Positions 1-7,017 of a DNA stretch of 7,291 bases are shown here, piece by piece. Source of the DNA: Ruminiclostridium sp. Lineage in GTDB: Bacteria; Bacillota; Clostridia; Oscillospirales; Oscillospiraceae. The DNA is taken from assembly GCA_021442645.1 (NCBI GenBank), contig JABUSR010000242.1:1-7291 (forward strand). Direction: 5' to 3'. The notes below the pieces were generated by a model. The model worked only from the letters and a program-made list of their open reading frames with translations, did no database searches and was not told the DNA's origin. Numbering within the stretch: the first letter of the stretch is position 1; each line of letters begins with the position of its first letter. Position numbers and translations under genes: made by a program.

Positions 1-14
1 TCAAAAGTATTCAT
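1..14 (-). CDS. Start of a divergent gene (partial, product unknown)
   Basis: Only the first four codons and two further bases lie in the window: reading leftwards, ATG at 14-12 is followed by codons for Asn, Thr and Phe. The call rests on the translation signals. The reverse complement of 21-26 is GAGGTG, a strong Shine-Dalgarno core six bases before the ATG, and a plausible promoter lies just upstream at 63-35. Nothing can be said of the product. The gene is divergent from the yhaM-like gene, and the Shine-Dalgarno-led start fits the Bacillota character of the left part of the window. Confidence 0.5.
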
Positions 15-34
15 AATTATCACCTCACAGAAAA

Positions 35-63
35 ATTAAAGCACAATCGGATTTTATCTTCAA
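35..63 (-). promoter_or_regulatory. Likely sigma-A type promoter for the divergent leftward gene
   Basis: On the minus strand, TTGAAG (63-58, 4 of 6 to the -35 consensus) is followed by a 17-base spacer and TTTAAT (40-35, 5 of 6 to the -10 consensus). Transcription would start near 28, giving a leader of roughly 14 bases that carries the GAGGTG site at 26-21. The spacing is ideal. The region is AT-rich, so chance matches are possible. Confidence 0.45.
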
Positions 64-103
64 TTCCATATGAATACAGCAGGAAAATAAAATCCTAAAA
101 AGC

Positions 104-126
104 CCCTATCGGCTGACGCGATAGGG
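104..126 (-). terminator. Strong hairpin, terminator-like on the minus strand
   Basis: CCCTATCG (104-111) pairs perfectly with CGATAGGG (119-126) around a seven-base loop. On the minus strand the stem is followed at once by GC and then five T residues (complement of 97-101), the form of an intrinsic terminator. On the plus strand it is followed by TATAATG and no T tract. No minus-strand gene lies to its right, so it may block antisense transcription out of the yhaM-like gene, insulate the divergent pair, or act as an operator. The hairpin is plain to see; its role is inferred. Confidence 0.5.
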
Positions 127-142
127 TATAATGAAATATTAT
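113..142 (+). promoter_or_regulatory. Candidate promoter for the yhaM-like gene
   Basis: CTGACG (113-118, 4 of 6 to TTGACA) lies 18 bases before TATTAT (137-142, 5 of 6 to TATAAT). A perfect TATAAT also occurs at 127-132 but has no -35 box at a usual distance, because the expected place falls within the hairpin stem. Either box could be the true -10. The start of transcription would then be around 140-150, just before the ribosome-binding site. Confidence 0.35.
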
Positions 143-157
143 ATAAATCTGATCTAC

Positions 158-162
158 AGGAG
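158..162 (+). promoter_or_regulatory. Ribosome-binding site of the yhaM-like gene
   Basis: AGGAG lies five bases before the ATG at 168 and fixes that start. It is worth noting because none of the genes to the right of about 4200 has a comparable site, one of the signs that the two ends of the window come from different kinds of bacteria. Confidence 0.75.
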
Positions 163-167
163 ACACT

Positions 168-1130
168 ATGAAAGAACATTACATCGCAGATTTTAACGTG
201 GGTGAGACTGTCACCGAATTCTATATGGTCAAGAGCGCTGTCTTTAAGACCGGTTCCAACGGCAAGCAGTATCTGGATATGCTTCTGGGCGACTGCTCCG
301 GCGAGATCGCAGGCAAGAAATGGGACATCGGCGACGACGAAGCCTCCTCTCTCACCCAGCTGAAGGAGGGCGATCTGGTCAAGATCCGCGGCGTGGTCAC
401 CGAGTGGAACGGCAGCAGGCAGCTTCGCATCGGAAAGCTGCGCCGATATGATCCTGCTGTCGATCAGCTGGTCATGAAGGATTATGTGAAAGCCGCGCCC
501 GAGCCTGCCGAAGATATGTACGAATATATCATGGCAAAGGCCATCAGCATCAAAGACGAAGATCTGAAGGCCATGGCGTGCAAGTTTCTGCAAGAGAATA
601 AAGAGCACCTGCTTTACTGGCCGGGCGCCATGCGCAACCACCATGCCGAGATGGCCGGTCTTCTCTATCACATCAAGCGGATGCTGATGCTGGGAGAAAA
701 GGCCTGCGACATCTATACCTTCTTAAAGAAGGACTGGGTCATCTGCGGCGTCATCCTCCACGACATGGAAAAGCTCAACGAGCTGCTGTCCAACGAAATG
801 GGCGTTTCTCCCGGCTACAGCTTTGAGGGAAAGCTGCTGGGCCACATCGCCCAGGGCGTTAAAGCCGTCGAAAAGATGGGCACCGAGCTGGGTATTCCCG
901 AAGAAAAGAAGATCATGCTCCAGCACATGATCCTTTCCCATCACTACGAGCCGGATTTCGGAAGCCCTGTTAAACCGGTCTTTCCCGAAGCGGAGATCCT
1001 CCATTACCTGGATATGCTCGATGCCAAGCTCTTTGATTTTGAGGATGCGCTGGCGCCTGTCAAGCCCGGCGAATTCTCTGAGCGGGTCCGCACCCTTGAC
1101 GGACGCATGCTGTATAAGCCCACCTTCTGA
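168..1130 (+). CDS. yhaM: YhaM-type 3'-5' exoribonuclease (OB-fold plus HD domain)
   Basis: A 320-residue protein matching the whole YhaM architecture. Residues about 1-95 form an OB-fold nucleic-acid-binding domain (pattern from GNGKQYLDML-like strands to RGVVTEW and LRIGKL). Residues about 150-300 form an HD phosphohydrolase domain: His158/His159 in NHHAEMAGLLYH, the His198-Asp199 doublet in ILHDMEK, His226 in KLLGHI, His258-His259 in ILSHH, and Asp residues near 282-285 in LHYLDMLDAK, which are the expected metal ligands. Family members are cytoplasmic, metal-dependent 3'-5' exonucleases acting on single-stranded RNA and DNA in Bacillota. The start at 168 is set by AGGAG. The stop lies eight bases before the next start, so the helicase gene is probably co-transcribed and perhaps translationally coupled. 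The family assignment is firm; the exact substrate is inferred from the family. Confidence 0.9.
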   Translation: MKEHYIADFNVGETVTEFYMVKSAVFKTGSNGKQYLDMLLGDCSGEIAGKKWDIGDDEASSLTQLKEGDLVKIRGVVTEWNGSRQLRIGKLRRYDPAVDQLVMKDYVKAAPEPAEDMYEYIMAKAISIKDEDLKAMACKFLQENKEHLLYWPGAMRNHHAEMAGLLYHIKRMLMLGEKACDIYTFLKKDWVICGVILHDMEKLNELLSNEMGVSPGYSFEGKLLGHIAQGVKAVEKMGTELGIPEEKKIMLQHMILSHHYEPDFGSPVKPVFPEAEILHYLDMLDAKLFDFEDALAPVKPGEFSERVRTLDGRMLYKPTF

Positions 1131-1138
1131 TAACCATT

Positions 1139-4100
1139 ATGAAAGAAGCCTTCGAAGGAACCGTAGACAAGATCATATATACCAACGAAGACAACGGATA
1201 CGCGGTCTTTACCTTTCTGACCCCTGATGGCCCTGTTACGGCAGCAGGGGTCATTACGCCTGTGCTTCCCGGAAGCCGTTTCGAGCTGGAGGGAGAATTC
1301 CGCAACCATCCCAAATACGGAAACCAGTTCGTATTCTCCTGGTTCAAAGAGATCGTCGATTCCTCGGCTGCTTCGGCCGAAAGCTTTCTTTCCAGCGGCG
1401 TTATCAAGGGCATCGGTCCGGCCATGGCAAGGCTCATCGTTGCCCATTTTAAAGAAGAGACGGTCGATATCATCACCCATCATCCCGACCGCCTTTTGGA
1501 GGTCAGCGGCATCGGTCCCAAAAAAGCAGCAGCCATTGCAGAAGGCTACCGGGAGCACCGCGGCTACGCCGAGCTTGTGATGAAGCTGGCGCCCTACGGC
1601 GTTACCTCTGCTGTCTGCATGAAGCTGTTCAAACAGTACGGCCCGGCGGCCGCCGACCTGATCCTTGAGGACCCCTACCGTCTTACAGAAGAGGTCCCGG
1701 GCTTTGGCTTTACCAAAGCCGATGCCATCGCTTTGCAGCTGGGCTTTTCCCCGGAGGATCCCCGGCGCATTGCCTGCGCCATTCTGGCGATCCTGGCTGC
1801 CCTGGGCGACAACGGCAGCACCTTCGTTCGGTCGGAGCCCTTTATCGAACAGGTCTCCGCCCGTCTTGAGATCCCCAGAGAAGCGGTTTCCGACAGGATC
1901 TTCGACCTGGTCATGGACGGGCTTTTGGTCAACGAAAATCTGGACGGCTGCAGAGTGCTCATGAGCCGTCGGATGCATCTGTGTGAGCAGCAGGCGGCAA
2001 GCAGTCTGTTTCAGCTGGCCCATGCCGATCTGCCTCACATCAGCGGCGATGCCGCCACGCTGATCGCAGCCAGCGAAAAAGAAAAGGGCATCACCTTGTC
2101 GCCCCGTCAGAAGGAAGCCGTCATCTCGTCTCTTGAAAACGGCGTTTCCGTCATCACCGGCGGTCCCGGCACAGGCAAAACGACCATCATCAACATGCTG
2201 CTGGCGGTGCTGGAGGCAAAGGGCATCACGACCCTGCTTGCTGCACCCACCGGCCGCGCTGCCAAGCGGATGACCCAGGCGACCGGACGTCCGGCAGTCA
2301 CCATCCACCGTCTTCTGGAAGCATCGGCCGGCGAGGACGATCGGATGGTCTTTCTGCGCTGCAAAGAAAATCCTCTGGAATGCGGCTGCGTCATCATCGA
2401 CGAGGTCTCCATGGTGCGTTGCGACGTCATAGACGCTATCGACAGGACACTGCGCCTTTACCGCAAGTCCTACGCTCCGTTCGGCGGGCTGCAGATGATA
2501 CTGGTTGGAGACATGTTCCAGCTTGAGCCCATCACCACCAGCGAGGACCGGGAGATTCTCAATGACATATACCAAGACCGCTACTTCTATTTCTATAAGT
2601 CGATGGTCATAGGAAAGATGCAGCTGCCGAAGATCGAGTTCCGGAAGATATACCGCCAGAGCGACCCGAGGTTCATCGAACTGCTGGAACACCTCCGTCT
2701 GGGAAGGTTCTCCAGCGCCGACCTTGCCCGCATCAATAGTAGGGTCACCCCGGAGAGCGAACGGAACAGCCACTGCGTGACACTGTGTTCGCGCCGCGAT
2801 GATGTGAGGATGATGAATGATAGCAGGCTTAAGGCTCTGGAAGGGGAACCGCGTACCTATGATGTCACCATACAAGGCGAGTGCAAAAAACTCTCCGAGA
2901 TAGTGGAGGAACATCTTACCCTAAAGGTCGGAGCGCAGGTCATGTTCACAAAAAACGACCATGACCACAGATGGGTAAACGGAACGGTCGGCAAGGTCTC
3001 CGAACTGAATGACGACATCATCATGGTCAGTCTCGAGGATGGTACCGAACTTGCCGTGGAGCGCGAGAGCTGGGACTTCATCGAGTACGAATATGACAAA
3101 AAAACCAGAACCAGCAAAAAGAGAGTCATAGGAATAGCCTCGCAGTTCCCCCTCCGTCTGGCCTGGGCCATCACCATCCACAAGAGCCAGTCTCTGACGT
3201 TCAGGCATGTCGCAATCGACTTCGGAAAAAGGGCGTTCGCCAACGGGCAGGCCTATGTGGCACTGAGCCGTGCGAGCAGTCTTGAAGGGCTTGAGCTGGT
3301 AAGGCCAATGACATTCGATTCAGTGATGGTGTCAAGGGACGTCATCTCCTTCGCCGAGGAGTTCAATGACCAGGCCATCATAGGCAGGGAACTTTCCATA
3401 GGATCCGCCATAGAGCACTTCCTCCGCCAGAAGGATTTCGACGGGATGGCCGTTACGCTATTCGGGATGTCACGGGAGGCGGCAGGCAGAGGCGACAATG
3501 ACCTCGCAAGGGACCTGATGTCAAGAGCCATGGCAAATGTGGTGGATGATGCCTGCCTCGAGGGACAGGAATGGGAACCTGTCACTGCTGTATCCAGAGA
3601 GACCCTCATCCTAAATGCGACCGGGCTGTTCTATGCCGGACAGAAGGACAGGGCCGAGGCCATCCTGACCGATATCGGCGCGGAGAATCTCGCGGACGTG
3701 AATGCCTTGTATATCCTTGCCAGATGCCTTGAATGCCGGGAGGACTGGGACGGTGTAGGAAAAATTTATGACAGGCTCATCACCATACACAACACCGACA
3801 TGGAACTCGGGATACAGTCTCCGGCCTTCAGGAAAATTCTCTACAGGGTGGCGTGCCTTAGCGAGTTCGTCTTCGGGGATGATGGTCTGAAGGTGCTGCA
3901 GGGGCTTATGGGTGAGAATCTCACGTACGGGCCTTACAACACGGCACTGAGAAGGATGTATTTCAATCATCACGGTGCGGAAGAGGAGTTGGACCTTCCG
4001 ATGGGAGAAGACTCCCCCGCTGAGGGCGGACAGGAAGACGGGAGCATGGCTCTGGTGAAGATCTTCGAGAACCGGGACATAAGTGACGGGGACTTTCTTG

Positions 4101-4198
4101 GAAGGCTGCGGGAGGAGCAGGATGCACACAGATCAGAGGCCCTGGCCCGTTACAAAAAATACGTCAGGGAGATGGAGTTCGAGGAGCCGCACAGTTAG
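1139..4198 (+). CDS. Hybrid SF1B helicase frame: RecD2 N-terminal half joined to Bacteroidota Pif1-like C-terminal half with TPR-like tail
   Basis: One open frame of 1019 residues with two parents. Residues 1-425 are RecD2-like: N-terminal OB-like domain (about 1-75), helix-hairpin-helix motifs (GIGP at 91 and SGIGPKK at 123), Walker A GGPGTGKTT (341-349, Lys347), motif Ia APTGRAAKRM (369-378) and motif II DEVSM (421-425). From about 426 it is Pif1-like of the Bacteroidota type: VRCDVIDAID straight after motif II, motif III GDMFQLEP (457-464), FRKIYRQ (501-507), an SH3-like insert (about 610-665), LAWAITIHKSQSLTF (674-688) and motif VI AYVALSRA (705-712). Residues about 740-1019 are helical and TPR-like. 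The RecD2 C-terminal half and the Pif1 N-terminal half are both missing. All helicase motifs are present, so a product could be active if real, but codon usage changes at the same point and an assembly chimera is more likely. No Shine-Dalgarno site is seen before 1139; translation may be coupled to yhaM. Confidence 0.85.
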   Translation: MKEAFEGTVDKIIYTNEDNGYAVFTFLTPDGPVTAAGVITPVLPGSRFELEGEFRNHPKYGNQFVFSWFKEIVDSSAASAESFLSSGVIKGIGPAMARLIVAHFKEETVDIITHHPDRLLEVSGIGPKKAAAIAEGYREHRGYAELVMKLAPYGVTSAVCMKLFKQYGPAAADLILEDPYRLTEEVPGFGFTKADAIALQLGFSPEDPRRIACAILAILAALGDNGSTFVRSEPFIEQVSARLEIPREAVSDRIFDLVMDGLLVNENLDGCRVLMSRRMHLCEQQAASSLFQLAHADLPHISGDAATLIAASEKEKGITLSPRQKEAVISSLENGVSVITGGPGTGKTTIINMLLAVLEAKGITTLLAAPTGRAAKRMTQATGRPAVTIHRLLEASAGEDDRMVFLRCKENPLECGCVIIDEVSMVRCDVIDAIDRTLRLYRKSYAPFGGLQMILVGDMFQLEPITTSEDREILNDIYQDRYFYFYKSMVIGKMQLPKIEFRKIYRQSDPRFIELLEHLRLGRFSSADLARINSRVTPESERNSHCVTLCSRRDDVRMMNDSRLKALEGEPRTYDVTIQGECKKLSEIVEEHLTLKVGAQVMFTKNDHDHRWVNGTVGKVSELNDDIIMVSLEDGTELAVERESWDFIEYEYDKKTRTSKKRVIGIASQFPLRLAWAITIHKSQSLTFRHVAIDFGKRAFANGQAYVALSRASSLEGLELVRPMTFDSVMVSRDVISFAEEFNDQAIIGRELSIGSAIEHFLRQKDFDGMAVTLFGMSREAAGRGDNDLARDLMSRAMANVVDDACLEGQEWEPVTAVSRETLILNATGLFYAGQKDRAEAILTDIGAENLADVNALYILARCLECREDWDGVGKIYDRLITIHNTDMELGIQSPAFRKILYRVACLSEFVFGDDGLKVLQGLMGENLTYGPYNTALRRMYFNHHGAEEELDLPMGEDSPAEGGQEDGSMALVKIFENRDISDGDFLGRLREEQDAHRSEALARYKKYVREMEFEEPHS
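2390..2415. other. Probable chimeric junction within helicase motif II
   Basis: This segment encodes VIIDEVSMV, the Walker B/motif II region shared by RecD2 and Pif1. To its left, I see one ATA among the isoleucine codons of the frame (near 1174) and about two AGG among roughly two dozen arginine codons. To its right, ATA appears within ten bases (2428-2430) and then often, and AGG becomes a main arginine codon. The protein family changes at the same place. A shared stretch of this length is enough to mislead a short-k-mer assembler. Homologous recombination between two helicase genes is the alternative. Confidence 0.7.
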
Positions 4199-4256
4199 TG
4201 CGGTTTCTTCGTCTTGTGATGTAAGAACAGATGATTCCACCGTATATGTTATCACA

Positions 4257-4272
4257 ACCCCACCGAAGGGGT
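4257..4272 (+). other. Small GC-rich hairpin between helicase and coiled-coil genes
   Basis: ACCCC (4257-4261) pairs with GGGGT (4268-4272) around a six-base loop. No T tract follows, so it is a poor intrinsic terminator. It lies in the 104-base gap after the helicase stop and about 30 bases before the next start, so it could be a pause, processing or leader structure. Apart from it I see nothing clear in 4199-4302; no convincing Bacteroidota TAnnTTTG promoter box with its partner is present. Confidence 0.3.
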
Positions 4273-4302
4273 AATCCTAATCTTATAACGCTTCATTCCA
4301 CC

Positions 4303-4935
4303 ATGACAAATACAACTCACAGGAACACGACAAACTACTCAACACCGGATTTCAACAGCAGGACCAATGCCACCGCACAGCAGGCGCAGGAATCCTCCCC
4401 CACGCAGGAACAGGACACCTATAAAGCTTATCCTCACGAGATGATAGACGTTTTCCAGGCAGAAAAGATTTCCGGCTCCCTTGATTTACTTGAGAAGATA
4501 TCAGCCTTTGAGCCCATCTATGACCAGGCTGCTGCCGCGGCTGATGAGATTAGGGGCCTTGCCAAAAGGCTTATTCCGCAACTTGACAAGAACATTGCTA
4601 GAATCGCTGCGGACGTGGAGAGCCTTCAGACTCAGGAGGATAAACTCACAATCCAGATAGAGGCGCTTGATCGCAGAATTGAAACGCATACGGCAAATAT
4701 TGATGCCATATTTGAAGAAAAGTGCAGCAATGCAAAGGGTAGTGAGAATGTCTACAGATCTAACATTGAAAATGATTATTCGTCGAATCATCCTGAGTAT
4801 GCCAAACTCGTCAGAGAAAGAAGCGAGAAGTCTGGTGAGCGCAGAAAGGTGTGCAACGAGAAATCTGACAGGCAATCCTTCCTCTCAAGGCTTGAGCAGT
4901 GTAAAGAAGATATCGAAAGTAACAAAACGGAATAA
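4303..4935 (+). CDS. Coiled-coil protein of unknown function
   Basis: A 210-residue protein that I do not recognise. Residues 1-40 are rich in Thr, Ser, Asn and Gln and probably disordered. Residues about 45-205 are helical, with heptad-like runs strongest at about 85-140 (LDKNIARIAADVESL to LDRRIETHTANID) and again near 165-205, rich in Glu, Lys and Arg. No signal peptide or membrane segment is seen. The start at 4303 is chosen because the open frame upstream to an ATG at 4231 runs over the hairpin at 4257-4272 and reads as non-coding; the choice is not certain, as there is no Shine-Dalgarno site at either. It is on the same strand as the helicase half and the later genes. A structural, tethering or DNA-organising role is possible, but no motif supports a specific one. 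Confidence 0.75.
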   Translation: MTNTTHRNTTNYSTPDFNSRTNATAQQAQESSPTQEQDTYKAYPHEMIDVFQAEKISGSLDLLEKISAFEPIYDQAAAAADEIRGLAKRLIPQLDKNIARIAADVESLQTQEDKLTIQIEALDRRIETHTANIDAIFEEKCSNAKGSENVYRSNIENDYSSNHPEYAKLVRERSEKSGERRKVCNEKSDRQSFLSRLEQCKEDIESNKTE

Positions 4936-5000
4936 TTTGGAGTATTGCTCCTCCTCGCGATGGACTATGTAACCACAATTTCCAAAACACCCTGAAACTC

Positions 5001-5726
5001 ATGTTTGCAACAATTATAGCTATAATCTCTGCAGCAGTGACTGCGGTAATGGGGACTTTGTATTTTACAAAGTCCGGAAACTCAAAGAAGACAGAGGAAA
5101 GTTCATGTGCACTGATGGAAATAAAGCCGGTGGACGGCAATACCTGCACACCTTCGGACCAGGAAAAGATTTCAGCCCTTCAGCAAGAGGTTGAAAAGCT
5201 CAAGGTAATTAATGAAACGCAGGCCGAGGAACTCCTTCCGATATCAACGGAAAGAATCCTTGCATATCTCCAGAAGGAAAAGGGATGGTCAGCAGAGGTA
5301 AAAGATTCAGATGAGGACAAGGACATTTCCTTTCAGATTGGTGATACAAACTACCGGCTTCGTGTCGCCAGCCAACCCACCGTGGTAATATCCTTGGGTT
5401 ACGATATGGAAAACAGCGGAGTAGACTGGGATATTTTACACAAAGCCGCATTCAGTACAAGCCAGGAACTGATGATGGTTAAGTTCCATATATGGGAAGG
5501 TAAAGCTTATGACATGTATATTGTGTCAAGGAATCACAGCATGCATAACCTCAAACTTTCTCTTGACAGATATCTTTCACTCCTTGGTGAAGCGCAGAGA
5601 TTGCTCTATCATCACTATAACGATTATTCTGCGCCCGCACAAGATTCTGCCAAGATCTCGAACATCGAGGCATTGAAGAAGTATATGATGCAGTCCGAAG
5701 GTGTATCAAAAGAGATGGTTTCTTAA
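5001..5726 (+). CDS. Membrane-anchored protein with a YbjN/secretion-chaperone-like domain (tentative)
   Basis: A 241-residue protein. Residues 4-22 form one hydrophobic segment (IIAIISAAVTAVMGTLYF) followed by Lys-rich residues, as in an N-terminal signal anchor with the rest in the cytoplasm. A short coiled coil follows at about 53-78. Residues about 80-205 form an alpha/beta domain: helix with ILAYLQKEKGW, strands around DISFQIGDTNYRLRV and TVVISLGY, AAFSTSQELMMVK, a further strand pair and a long helix LSLDRYLSLLGEAQ. This order of elements recalls YbjN and type III secretion chaperone folds, but I see no diagnostic motif. The next gene encodes the same domain without the anchor. No Shine-Dalgarno site precedes the ATG. 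The 65-base gap before it holds no clear signal. Confidence 0.75.
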   Translation: MFATIIAIISAAVTAVMGTLYFTKSGNSKKTEESSCALMEIKPVDGNTCTPSDQEKISALQQEVEKLKVINETQAEELLPISTERILAYLQKEKGWSAEVKDSDEDKDISFQIGDTNYRLRVASQPTVVISLGYDMENSGVDWDILHKAAFSTSQELMMVKFHIWEGKAYDMYIVSRNHSMHNLKLSLDRYLSLLGEAQRLLYHHYNDYSAPAQDSAKISNIEALKKYMMQSEGVSKEMVS

Positions 5727-5730
5727 CAAT

Positions 5731-6198
5731 ATGGATATTCAACAACAACTGGAAAAGACGCAGGCGGAGCTGAAAGAGGTCCGCGGGAAATACAAGAAAG
5801 CTCTTGAGGGCTGCATGCAGATAGACTCACATAAAATCTATGGTTTTCTGTATGACAGGGGTTATCCTTTGATGGAGACAGAAGTCGGAGTCAAGTTTAT
5901 GACAGATGAGAGAGGTCCCGTATATCTTGCGATGACAGAGAGATTGCCCCTGTTTGAATTATCCTTGTCTTTGAATGTCAGCGAGGAAAATGCCGATGCA
6001 CTATCTCGGGCTGCGAGGGAAATCACGGAAACCAGTTTGATGGTAAAGTCTTATCTCTATCATGACAGCTTGGTTCTAAGCCTTGCCACCATTGAGTGGG
6101 ATGTCAGGCATTTCAACAAATGCTTCGATCTCTACATAGAACAGTTGAACCGTTGCTATGCTGGGCTGATCCGGATATTCCTTTATCACATAGCCTAA
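5731..6198 (+). CDS. Soluble diverged paralog of the preceding membrane-anchored protein
   Basis: A 155-residue protein without signal peptide or membrane span. Residues 1-27 form a charged coiled coil (QLEKTQAELKEVRGKYKKAL), and residues 31-155 align to residues about 80-205 of the upstream product. The clearest match is AAREITETSLMVK (94-106) with AAFSTSQELMMVK (149-161), gapless, and then FDLYIEQL with LDRYLSLL about 28 residues further on in both. The ATG at 5731 lies four bases after the previous stop and is preferred to a GTG at 5701 inside that gene. There is no Shine-Dalgarno site; coupling by reinitiation is likely. Tandem duplication followed by loss or gain of the anchor is inferred. 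The function is unknown, but pairing between the two products through their coiled coils is plausible. Confidence 0.75.
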   Translation: MDIQQQLEKTQAELKEVRGKYKKALEGCMQIDSHKIYGFLYDRGYPLMETEVGVKFMTDERGPVYLAMTERLPLFELSLSLNVSEENADALSRAAREITETSLMVKSYLYHDSLVLSLATIEWDVRHFNKCFDLYIEQLNRCYAGLIRIFLYHIA

Positions 6199-6205
6199 AA
6201 CTCTT

Positions 6206-7000
6206 ATGGTTGAAATTACAGCCCAATTGGATACATACCAGTTTCGCAAAATTATCTTTGGGAAATCGATGCCAAAGAAGGAACGCATAAGTTCGGTGGA
6301 AAGAGCTTCCACTTCCTTCGCCACCCTTGCCGGACTTCTGAACCTCAGCCCCCGTGCCGTTTCGATGAACAGACAACTCACGCTCGCCTTCGGAGCCCGG
6401 GGGCATGGTTCAAGCGCACATTACGAATTGGAGTATAAATTGGTAAATCTCACCCGTTCCTCTGGCGCAGGCAGCCTTGCACATGAATGGTTCCATGCCC
6501 TAGACAATCATTTCGGCGGTGGAGAGAGGATGGCTACAGGTATAAAGGACGCCCCTGCTGAGTGGAAAAAGTTCATGAGCCTCCTGCGTGCAACGAGCTT
6601 CTACAAGCGCTGCCGGGCATCGAAGAGCAGATACCTCAAACGCCCGGATGAGATTGCCGCAAGAGGATTCGAGTTCTATGTTCAGTCCAAACTGAAGGAG
6701 AGGTGTCTGAAGGATGATTACCTTGTGTCCCTTGAGAAATATTGGGCCGAAAAGGGGATGTATCCCCGGGAAGACGAATGCGACGTTCTGGCTCCCTATG
6801 ACTTTCTTATTGAATCCGTTCGCGACAGGATTTGCAGTATTTCGGGGGCAGTCCCGCCAGTTCCCGAAAGAGTATATTACAGACATACTCCTAAAAACAC
6901 ACATAATATTCCCGAATCACGAAAGGTACTATATAACCTTCTTGGTCTGGCGCTTTCAATAATTCTCATATACCGACTGTTCAAATTTCTGTTCATGTAA
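6206..7000 (+). CDS. LPD1-like polyvalent-protein zincin with C-terminal membrane anchor
   Basis: A 264-residue protein. Residues about 40-160 match the large-polyvalent-protein-associated LPD1 type: LNLSPRAVSMNRQLTLAFGARG (45-66), a short HY stretch, VNLTRSSGAGSLAHEWFHALD (80-100) and RPDEIAARGFEFYVQ (146-160). HEWFH (93-97) is a canonical HExxH zinc-binding and catalytic motif; Glu149 or Glu156 may supply the third ligand. In the family this domain usually sits within very large multi-domain proteins of phages and conjugative elements and is thought to be a peptidase. Here it stands nearly alone, and residues 241-263 form a hydrophobic segment ending in KFLFM, as in a tail-anchored inner-membrane protein with a cytoplasmic catalytic domain. 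It starts seven bases after the previous gene. The domain call is strong; the protease activity and target are inferred. Confidence 0.8.
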   Translation: MVEITAQLDTYQFRKIIFGKSMPKKERISSVERASTSFATLAGLLNLSPRAVSMNRQLTLAFGARGHGSSAHYELEYKLVNLTRSSGAGSLAHEWFHALDNHFGGGERMATGIKDAPAEWKKFMSLLRATSFYKRCRASKSRYLKRPDEIAARGFEFYVQSKLKERCLKDDYLVSLEKYWAEKGMYPREDECDVLAPYDFLIESVRDRICSISGAVPPVPERVYYRHTPKNTHNIPESRKVLYNLLGLALSIILIYRLFKFLFM

Positions 7001-7017
7001 ATCTCCTTTTCATTCAA

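Noticed and set aside
60..671. A 203-codon minus-strand open frame over the start of the yhaM-like gene
   Set aside because: It overlaps the strongly supported OB-fold region in antisense and runs through the hairpin and promoter region; no domain is seen.
1004..2914. A 636-codon open frame on the minus strand opposite the helicase
   Set aside because: It is antisense to clear RecD2 and Pif1 motifs, has the odd composition of a codon-bias shadow, has no recognisable domain, and runs across the probable junction at 2390-2415.
3611..4129. A 172-codon minus-strand open frame opposite the helicase C-terminal region
   Set aside because: Shadow of the TPR-like coding frame, with no start signal or domain.
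4231..4302. A 24-codon upstream extension of the coiled-coil gene to an ATG at 4231
   Set aside because: It would run over the hairpin at 4257-4272 and its residues look non-coding; the ATG at 4303 begins the typical polar N-terminus. Not fully excluded.
4936..4960. Possible Bacteroidota -7 box near AATAATTTGG and a small GGAG/CTCC inverted repeat
   Set aside because: The box has the wrong internal spacing for TAnnTTTG and no partner -33 box; the stem is only four bases.
5701..5730. GTG start at 5701 for the soluble paralog
   Set aside because: It lies inside the previous gene, and the ATG at 5731 just after the previous stop gives the natural coiled-coil start.
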